Assembly (NCBI GenBank): GCA_018335895.1
Contig: JAGXQU010000191.1
Span: 1-64,000 of the forward strand
Length of the DNA: 64,000 nucleotides
Reading direction: 5' to 3'
Origin: Hyphomicrobiales bacterium
Lineage (GTDB): Bacteria; Pseudomonadota; Alphaproteobacteria; Rhizobiales; Xanthobacteraceae
The notes under the pieces were generated by a model, which searched no databases, was not told the origin of the DNA, and saw nothing but the letters and a program-made list of their open reading frames with translations. This document shows, piece after piece, positions 54,642-63,493 of this stretch. The position numbers and the translations under genes are program-made. Position 1 is the first letter of the stretch; every line of letters begins with the position of its first letter.

Positions 54642-55430
54642 CTATTCGCCCTGAAAGCGCGGCAGGCGCTTTTCGCGGAAGGCCATCACGCCTTCGACGA
54701 AATCGCGGGAGCTGCCCGCGTCGCGCTGGCTGTCCCGTTCGAGATCGAGCTGGGCGGAAAGATCGTTCGCCCCGCTCGCCATCAGGGCGTGCTTTGCGAG
54801 CCGGTACGCGAGCGTCGGACCCGCTGCAAGGATCGCCGCATGCTTCGAAACTTCCGCAGCGAAGATGTCGTCATCGAAAATCTTCCAGGCGATGCCCATG
54901 CGCTCGCAGTCTTCCGCTGGGATCCGGTCGGCGAACAGACACATGGCCAGCGCCCGCTTGAGCCCAACGAGCCGCGGCAGAAACCAGGTGCCGCCTGCGT
55001 CCGGCACCAGCCCGATCCGCGCGAACGCCTGCTGCAAGTAGGCGGAACGGGCCATCAGAACGATATCGCATGCCAGCGCGATATTCGCGCCCGCGCCGGC
55101 GGCGGGACCGTTCACGGCGGCTATGGTCGGAATCGGAAACGCAGCCAGCCTGCGAACGAGCGGATTATAGTTCGCATCAAGCGACGCACCGAGATCGAGC
55201 TTTCCGGATTCCGCGATATTGCGCTCGGTCAGGTCCTGCCCGGAACAGAAGGCGCGTCCTTCGCCGGTGAGAACGAGACAGCGCACATTCTTGTCAGCTT
55301 CGATCTTGTCGAGCGCATCGCGCAACTCCGGGTGCGTCGCAGCGCCGATTGCGTTAAGCCGCTCTGGCCGCGCGAGTGACAAGGTCGCGACCGAGCCCGC
55401 GATATCAAGCTTGATGTGCTCGTACTTCAT
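54642..55430 (-). CDS. Enoyl-CoA hydratase/isomerase family protein
   Basis: 262 residues of the crotonase fold: LARPERLNAIGA, LTGEGRAFCSGQDLTER (oxyanion loop) and AVNGPAAGAGANIALACDIV, then GLVPDAGGTWFLPRLVG with the acidic Asp. It is closest by pattern to PaaG-like isomerases (GQDLTER). It lies three bases after a GST gene on the same strand, so the two may be co-transcribed. Substrate unknown. Confidence 0.9.
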   Translation of the reverse strand: MKYEHIKLDIAGSVATLSLARPERLNAIGAATHPELRDALDKIEADKNVRCLVLTGEGRAFCSGQDLTERNIAESGKLDLGASLDANYNPLVRRLAAFPIPTIAAVNGPAAGAGANIALACDIVLMARSAYLQQAFARIGLVPDAGGTWFLPRLVGLKRALAMCLFADRIPAEDCERMGIAWKIFDDDIFAAEVSKHAAILAAGPTLAYRLAKHALMASGANDLSAQLDLERDSQRDAGSSRDFVEGVMAFREKRLPRFQGE

Positions 55431-55433
55431 AGG

Positions 55434-56045
55434 TCACGCCTTTGCGCTTGGGCGGGCCGACACGGCAGCGTGCCAGCGCGAGAGATTCTTCATCTCCGGT
55501 GTAACGGAAAGCTTGATCACGCGCATGAAATCGATGGTGCAAAGCGCGTTGATATCCGCAACCGTAAACCGGTTGCCGGCGACAAATTCACGCTTGCCCA
55601 GTTCGGTTTCGAGGAAACTCAGGAAGTCCACCGCCTGATCGCGGCAGACGGCACCCCACTCGGCTACCTGCACTTTCTCGCGCTGCGCCATGCCGGGGCT
55701 TGTGTGCCGGAAGGATTGAGATACCGGCCCGTAGAAATGCAATTCGAGCCGCCGATTCCACATTTCGACCAGCGCGCTCTCGAGCGCATCCCGCCCGAAC
55801 AGGTTCGGTTCCGGGTGAAGCTTCTCAAAATAAAGACAGATCGCCATCGACTCCGAGATCACCGTCCCGTCGTCGAGAACCAGAACCGGGACCCGCTGCA
55901 TCGGATTGAGAGCTGTAAATTCGTTGCTGCGTTGCTCAAGTGTACCGAGATCGACCTGCTGCTTCGGGACATCGATGCCCTTCTCCGCAAGGAAAATGCG
56001 CACGCGGCGCGGGTTGGGCGCGCGGCCCATGTCATAGAGTTTCAT
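55434..56045 (-). CDS. Glutathione S-transferase family protein
   Basis: 203 residues. The thioredoxin-like N-terminal domain reads MKLYDMGRAPNPRRVRIFLA, with cis-Pro in QRVPVLVLDDGTVISESMAI (Glu-Ser binding glutathione). The C-terminal helical domain includes FVAGNRFTVADINAL. It is of the small bacterial GST type used in detoxification. It is the first gene of a two-gene unit with the enoyl-CoA hydratase gene. Confidence 0.9.
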   Translation of the reverse strand: MKLYDMGRAPNPRRVRIFLAEKGIDVPKQQVDLGTLEQRSNEFTALNPMQRVPVLVLDDGTVISESMAICLYFEKLHPEPNLFGRDALESALVEMWNRRLELHFYGPVSQSFRHTSPGMAQREKVQVAEWGAVCRDQAVDFLSFLETELGKREFVAGNRFTVADINALCTIDFMRVIKLSVTPEMKNLSRWHAAVSARPSAKA

Positions 56046-56284
56046 CTGGCATTGCCTCCGTGCGCTATCGGACCATGTGCGGCGGAACCTATCAAGCTCC
56101 CGAAAAGACTAAGCTATTCGCGCCCGTGCGCCCGGATTCACGAATCATTAACCATAAGAATCAGCCCGGCATTAACCACTCGCGCGCGATGCTGACGGCA
56201 GCTGGCGCGAAGGGACTCGCGGCCGGCTTGCGCTTCGCATGGAGCGCGGGGTGAACGACGGGCGATCGGGAACGGTATTGCGTA
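56046..56284. promoter_or_regulatory. Divergent promoter region (GST / sensor kinase)
   Basis: 239 bases without a gene. AT-richer near 56100-56165 (TTCACGAATCATTAACCATAAG), plausible for promoters; no specific operator recognised. Confidence 0.4.
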
Positions 56285-57844
56285 ATGATGAGCTATAGCG
56301 CCCGCGGGGACGAAACGGCGGCCGATGCGGCCCGTGCCGCGCACGAGCGGCGGCTCATGCTCAATCGAAGCGTGCGCGAAGCGCGCGACGTGCTCACTTC
56401 AACGTCCGGGGTAAAGCCCGCATTCAATTACGAACTGCTTCGCCTTTACGCGGAGCATCGCATCGGCGCGTCCGTCGCGCTGTTCATGTTGATCTCGCTC
56501 GTAGGCATCGCCTCGTCGCTGTGGACCGGCGGCTTCGGCGCGGTGCTCTGGACGCTGATCGCACTCACGATCCATTCGCTGAATGTCGCCGCATGCCGCC
56601 GCTTCCTCGCCGCCCCTGCCAGTCCGGCGCTGATGCAGCGCTACCGCATTCTTTTCACGTTGTTCGATCTGATCTTTGGTGTGTCCTGGGTTCTGATCGT
56701 GAACGTGCTCGTGGGCCTCGGCGCGCAGGGCGCCGGCGATTTTTCGCTGTTCGCCATGCTGCTCGTGGTTGCCGTGTTCTCGATGCTGGCTGCGAGTATT
56801 CCGAGCGCGGTGTATGCCGCGACCATTCCCGTCGCAGCCGTCGTTTCGCTGCATTATCTCCTGCGCGGCACGCCGCAGGACGTTGTCCTTGCGATTCTGA
56901 CCATCGGCGCGGAAGCCTATTTCGTGATGGTTGCGGGACGGCTGCATATCGCAGCGGTCTCAGCGTTAGAGGCACGCGGGCAACTCGACACGCTGATCGG
57001 CGAGCTTGAGCAGTCCAAGGCGAAATCGGACGAGGCGGCGCGGCTTGCGGAAGCCGCGAACCTCGCAAAGTCCCGTTTTCTCGCGCAGATGTCCCACGAG
57101 CTCCGCACACCGCTGAACGCGATCCTCGGCTTCTCGGAAGTCATGAAGAACGAAGTGCTCGGCGGGCATGCGGTGCCGGCCTACAAGGAATATGCGGCAG
57201 ACATTCATCAGTCTGGCGAACATCTCCTCAATCTCATCAACGAGATTCTGGACCTGTCGCGCATCGAAGCCGGACGCTACGAACTCAATGAGGAGCCCGT
57301 GAGCCTCGTCGGCATCGCGGACGACTGCACCTATCTGATGAAGATGCGTGCGACCAATCGCGGCATCACGCTGCACACGCTGTTCGAATCCAACCTGCCG
57401 AAGGTCTGGGCCGACGAACGCGCCATTCGTCAGGTCACGCTCAATCTGCTTTCGAATGCGATCAAGTTTACGCCGCAGGGCGGCGAGGTTTTCACGAAGG
57501 TCGGCTGGACGGCGTCCGGCGGCCAGTACCTCTCGGTGCGCGATACCGGACCCGGCATTCCCGAGGAGGAAATCCCCGTCGTCATGGCCTCGTTCGGGCA
57601 GGGCTCCAATTCGATCAAGAGCGCCGAACAGGGCGCGGGCCTGGGCCTGCCGATCGTGAAGGGGCTGATCGATCTTCACGGCGGCACCTTCACGCTGCGC
57701 TCGAAGCTACGCGAGGGCACCGAAGTGATCGTAACCCTGCCCCCTGAGCGCGTGATGGCGGCGCTCGCCCCGGTCACCGATGCAGGGTCGCTGCAACCCC
57801 GGCTGCCCGCAAAGGACAAGCAGACCACCACCGCCCGCGCGTGA
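56285..57844 (+). CDS. Membrane sensor histidine kinase (DivJ/PleC-like)
   Basis: 519 residues. The N-terminus has about six membrane helices (residues about 60-230), then a coiled linker and HisKA domain FLAQMSHELRTPLNAILGFS with the phosphorylated His near 270. The HATPase_c domain contains NLLSNAIKFTP, VRDTGPGIP and GAGLGLPIVKGL. It is a hybrid-free kinase of the alphaproteobacterial cell-cycle type, with no cognate response regulator in the window. The membrane protein gene downstream is translationally linked or closely spaced. Confidence 0.92.
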   Translation: MMSYSARGDETAADAARAAHERRLMLNRSVREARDVLTSTSGVKPAFNYELLRLYAEHRIGASVALFMLISLVGIASSLWTGGFGAVLWTLIALTIHSLNVAACRRFLAAPASPALMQRYRILFTLFDLIFGVSWVLIVNVLVGLGAQGAGDFSLFAMLLVVAVFSMLAASIPSAVYAATIPVAAVVSLHYLLRGTPQDVVLAILTIGAEAYFVMVAGRLHIAAVSALEARGQLDTLIGELEQSKAKSDEAARLAEAANLAKSRFLAQMSHELRTPLNAILGFSEVMKNEVLGGHAVPAYKEYAADIHQSGEHLLNLINEILDLSRIEAGRYELNEEPVSLVGIADDCTYLMKMRATNRGITLHTLFESNLPKVWADERAIRQVTLNLLSNAIKFTPQGGEVFTKVGWTASGGQYLSVRDTGPGIPEEEIPVVMASFGQGSNSIKSAEQGAGLGLPIVKGLIDLHGGTFTLRSKLREGTEVIVTLPPERVMAALAPVTDAGSLQPRLPAKDKQTTTARA

Positions 57845-57897
57845 TAAATTTTGCTCTCGTCGAATCGCTGTCAGGCAAGCAGCGCCGGAACCCGCCG

Positions 57898-58653
57898 ATG
57901 TTACCGCCTTTCGTCCATGACACGCTGAAATGGCTCCGCAACGAAACGGTATTTCCGTTCGGCGGCACAATCGTCTCGGATGAAGAAGCCGAACAGGCAG
58001 CCGTCAACCCCGGCGCGGGGGCCTATGCGGCGCCAGTTGCCGCGGCGCTCGCAGGCATCTGCGGAGCCGGCGTCCTCCTGCTCTTCTGGAATCTCGGCTT
58101 GCCGCCTTCTGCAATTGCTGCCGTGACGCTCCTCTGCCTTGCCGCCATTCGCGGTGCGCGGCTCGAAAGCGGCACAGTGCGCGCGGGCGACCGGTTGTAC
58201 GGGCAATCCGGTGTCGGCACCGTCAGCCTGGTTCTGCTGCTGCTCGTCGAAGTCACGGCGCTCGAGGGGCTGATCGCCTATCACGCGCCCAGCGCGGCAC
58301 TCGTGCTGATCGTTGCCGTCGTCTTCAGTTCGACCGCGTCCATCGTATTCCGCCTGACGCAGCCGGCGCGGCCGATCGATGAAATCGGAGACACTTCGCG
58401 CGTCTCGCAAAGCACCGCGCTGCAAGGCCTGACACTGGTCACCGTCGTAATCGGCACCGCAATTCTCCTGCCCGTATTCAGGATCGGCACGACCGCGGTG
58501 GCTTTTGTCGGCGCACTCTCGGCATTCGTCGCCGTCGTCGCGATCGCGAGGCACCAGCACAAAGACGACGTTCCGGACTGCGCTGCCGCGGCAGGAAAGG
58601 CCGCCGGTGCCGCCACCCTGCTTGCCGTGCTCGCCATCGTCAGGACCGCATAA
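57898..58653 (+). CDS. Integral membrane protein resembling a degenerate CobS (cobalamin synthase)
   Basis: 251 residues from the ATG at 57898 (a GTG at 57841 overlapping the kinase stop is possible). About six hydrophobic segments. The pattern GLPPSAIAAVTLLCLAAIRG, then YGQSGVGTVSLVLLLLVEVT and SIVFRLTQPARPIDEIG follows the order seen in CobS (the GTYG-like turn and the AR-x-x-x-x-G motif). The acidic HEDGLADxxD motif that CobS needs is replaced by ARLESGTVRAGD. It is therefore probably a catalytically dead relative. Function unknown; its position after a sensor kinase may matter. Homology call is moderate. Confidence 0.5.
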   Translation: MLPPFVHDTLKWLRNETVFPFGGTIVSDEEAEQAAVNPGAGAYAAPVAAALAGICGAGVLLLFWNLGLPPSAIAAVTLLCLAAIRGARLESGTVRAGDRLYGQSGVGTVSLVLLLLVEVTALEGLIAYHAPSAALVLIVAVVFSSTASIVFRLTQPARPIDEIGDTSRVSQSTALQGLTLVTVVIGTAILLPVFRIGTTAVAFVGALSAFVAVVAIARHQHKDDVPDCAAAAGKAAGAATLLAVLAIVRTA

Positions 58654-58658
58654 GAAAG

Positions 58659-59372
58659 ATGTTTCGCAACGACAAGTTTCTCTGGCTCGTGATCTTCGGC
58701 CTCATCGCTGCCGTGGCCGTACTGATGTTGCGCCATGACGACGGCACCATCGGTCCGATGGACACCAATTCCTTCGCGAGCCTTGTCTATTTTACCGCGC
58801 TGCTGCTTCTTGTCGGCGGCGGATTCTATTCGGTGTTCTATGGCCGCTTTCAGGAGAAGCTGAAGTCGGTTGGAATCTGGCTCGTTATCGTCGCGCTGCT
58901 GGTCGCCGCCTATAATTATCGCAGCACGATCGTGCACGTCGTCGACCGCATGTTCTCGATCGTAACGCCGGATCAGGACATCACCGCAAGCATACCCAAT
59001 CATGTTTGGGTCGACCGCACCCCAAGCGGCGACTTCAACGTGCGCGTTCAGGTGAACGGAGCGTCACTGCCGATGCTTATCGACACCGGCGCATCGAGCG
59101 TGGTGCTGACACTCGACGCCGCACGTGCAGCCGGTCTTCCGGTGGACCTCCTCAAATACGACATCACGATTCAGACCGCGAAGGGACGAAGCCATGCCGC
59201 CGCTGTGGTGCTCGATCAGATCCGCATCGGTAACATCGTCCAGCGGCGCGTGCCTGCGCTCATCGTGAGGCGCGGCGACCTGAGCGTCAGCCTGCTCGGC
59301 ATGAGTTTCCTGCAGCGGCTCGAGTCATTCGAGTTGCGCGGCCAGCAAATGGTGCTGCGCGGAAGACGCTAA
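58659..59372 (+). CDS. Membrane-anchored retropepsin-like aspartic protease (TIGR02281 type)
   Basis: 237 residues. Two or three N-terminal helices are followed by a clan AA domain with the active-site motif MLIDTGASSVVL (about residues 138-149) and LLGMSFLQRL near the C-terminus. Single-lobed, so active as a dimer, as in SpoIIP/PerP-like bacterial retropepsins. It is probably periplasmic-side. It is six bases after the CobS-like gene. PerP in Caulobacter cleaves a cell-cycle regulator, which is suggestive next to a DivJ/PleC-like kinase. Confidence 0.9.
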   Translation: MFRNDKFLWLVIFGLIAAVAVLMLRHDDGTIGPMDTNSFASLVYFTALLLLVGGGFYSVFYGRFQEKLKSVGIWLVIVALLVAAYNYRSTIVHVVDRMFSIVTPDQDITASIPNHVWVDRTPSGDFNVRVQVNGASLPMLIDTGASSVVLTLDAARAAGLPVDLLKYDITIQTAKGRSHAAAVVLDQIRIGNIVQRRVPALIVRRGDLSVSLLGMSFLQRLESFELRGQQMVLRGRR

Positions 59373-59399
59373 ACTATTCAAGCCGATGGATAAGTTTCA

Positions 59400-59431
59400 C
59401 ATTGCGGAACGCACTGTTCCGCAATGCGGAA
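59400..59431. promoter_or_regulatory. Overlapping perfect palindromes, IclR-type operator candidate
   Basis: CATTGCGGAAC-GCACT-GTTCCGCAATG (59400-59426) is an 11-bp inverted repeat with a five-base spacer. Its right arm forms a second perfect palindrome TTCCGCA-A-TGCGGAA (59417-59431). IclR-family proteins often bind TTCCGCAnTGCGGAA-type sites. It lies about 145 bases upstream of the tctC-type gene. Confidence 0.7.
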
Positions 59432-59575
59432 ACTTGTGCCGCGCGGTTGACGCTGCGTCCGCTTGATGTTGCAGTGATCTCTCCGCCGCACACGAAACCG
59501 TTTGCGGAAAATCGCAACGACGATTTGCAGCAAAAAAGCTGCTGGCAAGAACGGCAAAAACTTAGGGAGAACAAA

Positions 59576-60541
59576 ATGAAGCGCACCGCGCTTACACTAT
59601 TATCTTCTGCGATTATCGCGGCGACTGTCGCGTCTGCCGCAGCGCAAAACTTTCCGACCAAACAGGTCACGCTGATCGTGCCCTGGCCTGCGGGCGGCTC
59701 CACCGACATCGCGATGCGCGCGATTGCGGAAGCCGCGAGCAAACATCTCGGTCAGCCGATCGTGGTCGATAACCGTGCCGGCGGCTCCGGCACCGTCGGA
59801 CCGGCGCAGATGGCAGCGACCGCGAAACCGGACGGCTACACCATCGCCCAGATACCGATCACGATCTTCCGCCTGCCCCTGATGCAGAAGACGACGTGGG
59901 ATGCCGACAAAGACTTCACCTATATCGCGCATCTGACGGGTTACACTTTCGGCGTCACCGTGCGGGCGGACTCGGAATTCAAGACCTGGGCCGATGTCGT
60001 CAAGTTCGCGAAGGCTAACCCCGGCAAAGTAACTTATGCCACGCCGGGCACCGGTACTTCGCTGCACATCGGCATGGAACAGATCGCGGCACGCGACGGC
60101 TTCAAGGTCACGCAGGTTCCGTTCAAGGGCGGTGCCGAAACCAACGCAGCCGTGCTCGGCGGTCACACCATGCTGCAAGTCGAGTCGAGCGGCTGGAAGG
60201 CTCTTGTTGAGTCCGGCCAGCTCCGTCTCCTGATGATCTGGACCGAGAATCCGTCGAAGAACTATCCGGGCGTGCCGACGCTGAAGCAGCTCGGCTATCC
60301 CTTCGTGTTCGACTCGCCGTTCGGTATCGCCGGCCCGAAGGGCATGGATCCGAAAGTCGTCGCGATCCTCCATGACGCCTTCAAGAAGGCGATCGAAGAT
60401 CCGGCGGTGCAGGCGACCCTCGCGAAATACGACATGGTCGTGAACTACAAGAACACCGCCGACTATGTGAAATTCGTGAAGGAAGTGACCGAAACCGAAC
60501 GCAAGGTCGTCGATATGCTCGGCCTCAAGAAGAAAGACTGA
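59576..60541 (+). CDS. tctC: Tripartite tricarboxylate transporter substrate-binding protein (TctC/Bug)
   Basis: 321 residues from the ATG at 59576 with GGGAGAAC upstream. Signal peptide (MKRTALTLLSSAIIAATVAS), then the Bug-family start FPTKQVTLIVPWPAGGSTD, GKVTYATPGTGTSLHIGM and FDSPFGIAGPKGMD. It binds a carboxylate in the periplasm and delivers it to TctAB. It is followed by a terminator hairpin before tctB. Confidence 0.93.
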   Translation: MKRTALTLLSSAIIAATVASAAAQNFPTKQVTLIVPWPAGGSTDIAMRAIAEAASKHLGQPIVVDNRAGGSGTVGPAQMAATAKPDGYTIAQIPITIFRLPLMQKTTWDADKDFTYIAHLTGYTFGVTVRADSEFKTWADVVKFAKANPGKVTYATPGTGTSLHIGMEQIAARDGFKVTQVPFKGGAETNAAVLGGHTMLQVESSGWKALVESGQLRLLMIWTENPSKNYPGVPTLKQLGYPFVFDSPFGIAGPKGMDPKVVAILHDAFKKAIEDPAVQATLAKYDMVVNYKNTADYVKFVKEVTETERKVVDMLGLKKKD

Positions 60542-60551
60542 CGTCAATCCG

Positions 60552-60583
60552 ATGGCCCCGCTGTTCGAGCGGGGCCATTTTTT
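60552..60583 (+). terminator. Intercistronic rho-independent terminator between tctC and tctB
   Basis: ATGGCCCCGCT-GTTCG-AGCGGGGCCAT stem (60552-60562 with 60568-60578) with a TTTTTT run. It lies just after tctC and before tctB, so most transcripts should stop there and leave excess binding protein. Confidence 0.85.
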
Positions 60584-60604
60584 CCCGACAACAGCGATCA
60601 TCCA

Positions 60605-61081
60605 ATGAAAAGTTCCGGCCTCCGGATCAATAACGCCGAACTCTGGGGCGGCACAATCTGGTTTGCGATCAGCCTGTTCGTGCTCGAACAAGGCCGCAGC
60701 CTGGGACACGGCACAGTGAACCAGCCGGGCATGGGCTTCATGATGTTCTGGCTGGGTCTGGTGATGGCGGGGCTCTCGCTTGCTGTCGCGCTGCAAGCGA
60801 TCAAGAGCGAGGGACCCTCTGTCCGTTCGCTGTGGGCAGGAACGCGCTGGCAGAAAACGCTGATCGTGATCGCAACCTTCGTCGTCTACGCATACGCATT
60901 CACGCGGCTAGGGTTTCTCCTCTCCACCATCCCTCTGATGCTGGTGCTGCTGCGCGCGATCGATCCGGTGCGATGGACTGTTGCAATACCGCTCTCGCTC
61001 GGCGCACCGCTCCTCGTCTGGTGGGTGCTCCAGCGGCTCCTGCAAATCCAGCTGCCGACCGGCATGTTCGAGATCGGCTAG
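60605..61081 (+). CDS. tctB: Tripartite tricarboxylate transporter small permease (TctB)
   Basis: 158 residues, four helices. TctB pattern: LWGGTIWFAISLFVL, QPGMGFMMFWLGLVM and YAYAFTRLGFLLSTIPLM. It is separated from tctA by three bases. Inner-membrane partner of TctA. Confidence 0.9.
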   Translation: MKSSGLRINNAELWGGTIWFAISLFVLEQGRSLGHGTVNQPGMGFMMFWLGLVMAGLSLAVALQAIKSEGPSVRSLWAGTRWQKTLIVIATFVVYAYAFTRLGFLLSTIPLMLVLLRAIDPVRWTVAIPLSLGAPLLVWWVLQRLLQIQLPTGMFEIG

Positions 61082-61084
61082 GCG

Positions 61085-62596
61085 ATGGATTTGCTCGGAC
61101 AGGTCGCTCATGGATTTGCCGTCGCGCTGACGCCGGTGAATCTGCTCTATTGTTTTATCGGCGTATTCATCGGCACGCTGGTCGGCGTGCTGCCGGGCAT
61201 CGGCCCGATCTCGGCGATGTCGCTGCTCTTGCCTGTGACGCTTTCGGGAACGCCCGAGTCCGGCATCATCATGATGGCCGGCATCTACTACGGCTCGATG
61301 TATGGCGGCTCGACGACGTCGATCCTCGTAAACATTCCAGGCGAAGCGACCTCGGTCGTCACCTGCATCGACGGACACGAGATGGCGAAGCAAGGCCGCG
61401 CCGGCCCGGCGCTTGGCATCGCCGCTTTCGGGTCCTTCATCGCAGGCACCCTCGCCGTCGTCGGCCTGATGGTGATCGCGCCTTATCTTGCGCGATTTGC
61501 GGTCGCGTTCGGGCCCGCGGAAATGTTCAGCCTGATGATCCTCGGGCTTGTGATCGTGACCTTCCTCACGCAAGGCTCGATGCTCAAGTCGTTGCTGATG
61601 GCGAGCGCCGGTGTCGTGCTCGGCCTGATCGGCCTCGACAGCATCAGCGCGCAGCCGCGTCTCACCTTCGACCGCATCGAACTCTACGACGGCATCGGCC
61701 TCGTGCCGGTCGTGATGGGGCTGTTCGGTGTCGCCGAGGTGCTGACCAATATCGAGCAAGGCATCAAGCGCACCGTATCGAGTACGAAGATCACCAATCT
61801 GCTTCCAAACAAGGAAGACTGGAAACGCAGTTCAGGGCCGATCGGGCGCGGCACCGTGCTTGGATTCTTTCTCGGGATCATTCCAGGCGGCGGCGCGGTA
61901 ATCGCGGCTTTCGCGTCCTACGCGCTCGAAAAGCGAATCTCGAAAACGCCGGAACAGTTCGGAAAAGGCGCAATCGAAGGCGTCGCCGGCCCGGAAGCCG
62001 CCAACAATGCGGCCGCGGGCGGCGCATTCATTCCACTGCTCACGCTCGGCATTCCGCCGAACGTTGTCATGGCGCTGCTCCTCGGCGCATTCGTCATTCA
62101 CAACATCCAACCCGGCCCGCTCCTGATGGTGCAGCGTCCCGACCTGTTCTGGGGTGTGATCACGAGCATGTATATCGGCAACGTGATGCTGCTCGTGCTC
62201 AATTTGCCGCTGATCGGCATGTGGGTGCAACTGTTGCGCCTGCCCTACAACATCCTGTTTCCGATGATCCTGCTCTTTACCGTCGTCGGCGTGTTCGCGA
62301 GCAGCAACAACGTGTTCGATCTCTATGTGATGATCGCGTTCGGCATCCTGGGCTATCTCGCTCGCAAGCTCGGCTACGAGGCCGCGCCCTTGGTGCTCGC
62401 CTTCGTCCTCGGCGCGATCATGGAGAACAAGCTCCGCACGGCACTGATCATCTCGGCCGGCGACCTCACGACGTTCTTTACAAAACCGATCTCCGCGGTC
62501 TGCCTGAGCGTTGCTGCGATCATGCTGCTGATGCCGGTTATTCCCGCCCTGCGCAGGAAGCGCGAAAAGGTCGCGCTCGAAGACGGGCAGAATTAG
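61085..62596 (+). CDS. tctA: Tripartite tricarboxylate transporter large permease (TctA)
   Basis: 503 residues, about eleven to twelve helices. The TctA signatures are [20 protein letters not shown] near residue 37, [17 protein letters not shown] near residue 75 and [20 protein letters not shown] near residue 260. It is the main permease of the TctCBA uptake system for citrate-like or aromatic carboxylates; the substrate is not shown. Confidence 0.95.
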   Translation: MDLLGQVAHGFAVALTPVNLLYCFIGVFIGTLVGVLPGIGPISAMSLLLPVTLSGTPESGIIMMAGIYYGSMYGGSTTSILVNIPGEATSVVTCIDGHEMAKQGRAGPALGIAAFGSFIAGTLAVVGLMVIAPYLARFAVAFGPAEMFSLMILGLVIVTFLTQGSMLKSLLMASAGVVLGLIGLDSISAQPRLTFDRIELYDGIGLVPVVMGLFGVAEVLTNIEQGIKRTVSSTKITNLLPNKEDWKRSSGPIGRGTVLGFFLGIIPGGGAVIAAFASYALEKRISKTPEQFGKGAIEGVAGPEAANNAAAGGAFIPLLTLGIPPNVVMALLLGAFVIHNIQPGPLLMVQRPDLFWGVITSMYIGNVMLLVLNLPLIGMWVQLLRLPYNILFPMILLFTVVGVFASSNNVFDLYVMIAFGILGYLARKLGYEAAPLVLAFVLGAIMENKLRTALIISAGDLTTFFTKPISAVCLSVAAIMLLMPVIPALRRKREKVALEDGQN

Positions 62597-62650
62597 TTCG
62601 CGCGTAATCCTTATCCGAAAGCCGGGTTTCGCATTTCGGGATCACGCGCT

Positions 62651-63493
62651 TCAGAACCAGTCCATCAGGCTCGCGAAGAAACGCACGGCGACGATCAAGA
62701 GAAAGCCTCCAAACGCGACTTCAAGGCGGCGGCGCGGCCACGAGTGTGCGAGCTTTGCGCCGTAGGGGGCCGCGAGCACGCTCGTCGGTGCGAACAGAAG
62801 AACGGCGAGAAACGATACGTAGCCCACCGAGAGCGGCGGCATCAACGCCTGCTGCGGCCAGCCCGCGATCATGTAGCCGATGACGCCCGGCAGAGAAATC
62901 AGCACGCCGACGCCCGAGGATGTGGAAACCGCGCGGTGGATCGAAACGCCGTACAAAGTGAGAAACAGAACCGCATAGGCGCCACCGCCGATACCCATCA
63001 GCGCGGAGACGATACCGATCGCAAGCCCGACCGCGACGGTAACGCCTTTGCCCGGCAGTTGATCGGCGATGCGCCAGTTTTCGCGCCCGAAGAACAACTT
63101 CAACGCCATGAGCGTCGCGAAGACGACGAAGATGAGTTTGAAGACGGTCGAGCTCGCGAAATAGGCGATGAACGAGCCGATCGCGACGCCGCCGACGATC
63201 GGAAACGCCCAAGTCTTCAGAAGCTCGTCGTCTACGGCGCCTTTCGCCTTGTGCGCAAAATAGGAACGCAGCGAAGTCGGAACGATCAGCGCAAGCGCGG
63301 TACCGACGCAAAGCTGCATGCGAATTTCGTCGGCGACTCCGAGCGCCTTGAATACTTCGTACATCACCGGGACGGAGATGGCCGCACCGCCGATACCGAG
63401 AAGCCCCGCAAAAATGCCAGTAAGCGTTCCTGCGATAACGATGGCTGCAACGAGAACCGCGAACTCGCCTGCGGGAATTCCAAGCACTGTCAT
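62651..63493 (-). CDS. TauE/SafE family permease
   Basis: 280 residues from the ATG at 63493; the frame is open to 63553. About eight helices in two repeats with family glycine motifs FAGLLGIGGAAISVP and SALMGIGGGAYAVLF. Probably exports sulfite or sulfoacetate or imports organic anions; substrate unknown. Its start overlaps the dusA stop, so the two are translated from one message. Confidence 0.9.
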   Translation of the reverse strand: MTVLGIPAGEFAVLVAAIVIAGTLTGIFAGLLGIGGAAISVPVMYEVFKALGVADEIRMQLCVGTALALIVPTSLRSYFAHKAKGAVDDELLKTWAFPIVGGVAIGSFIAYFASSTVFKLIFVVFATLMALKLFFGRENWRIADQLPGKGVTVAVGLAIGIVSALMGIGGGAYAVLFLTLYGVSIHRAVSTSSGVGVLISLPGVIGYMIAGWPQQALMPPLSVGYVSFLAVLLFAPTSVLAAPYGAKLAHSWPRRRLEVAFGGFLLIVAVRFFASLMDWF

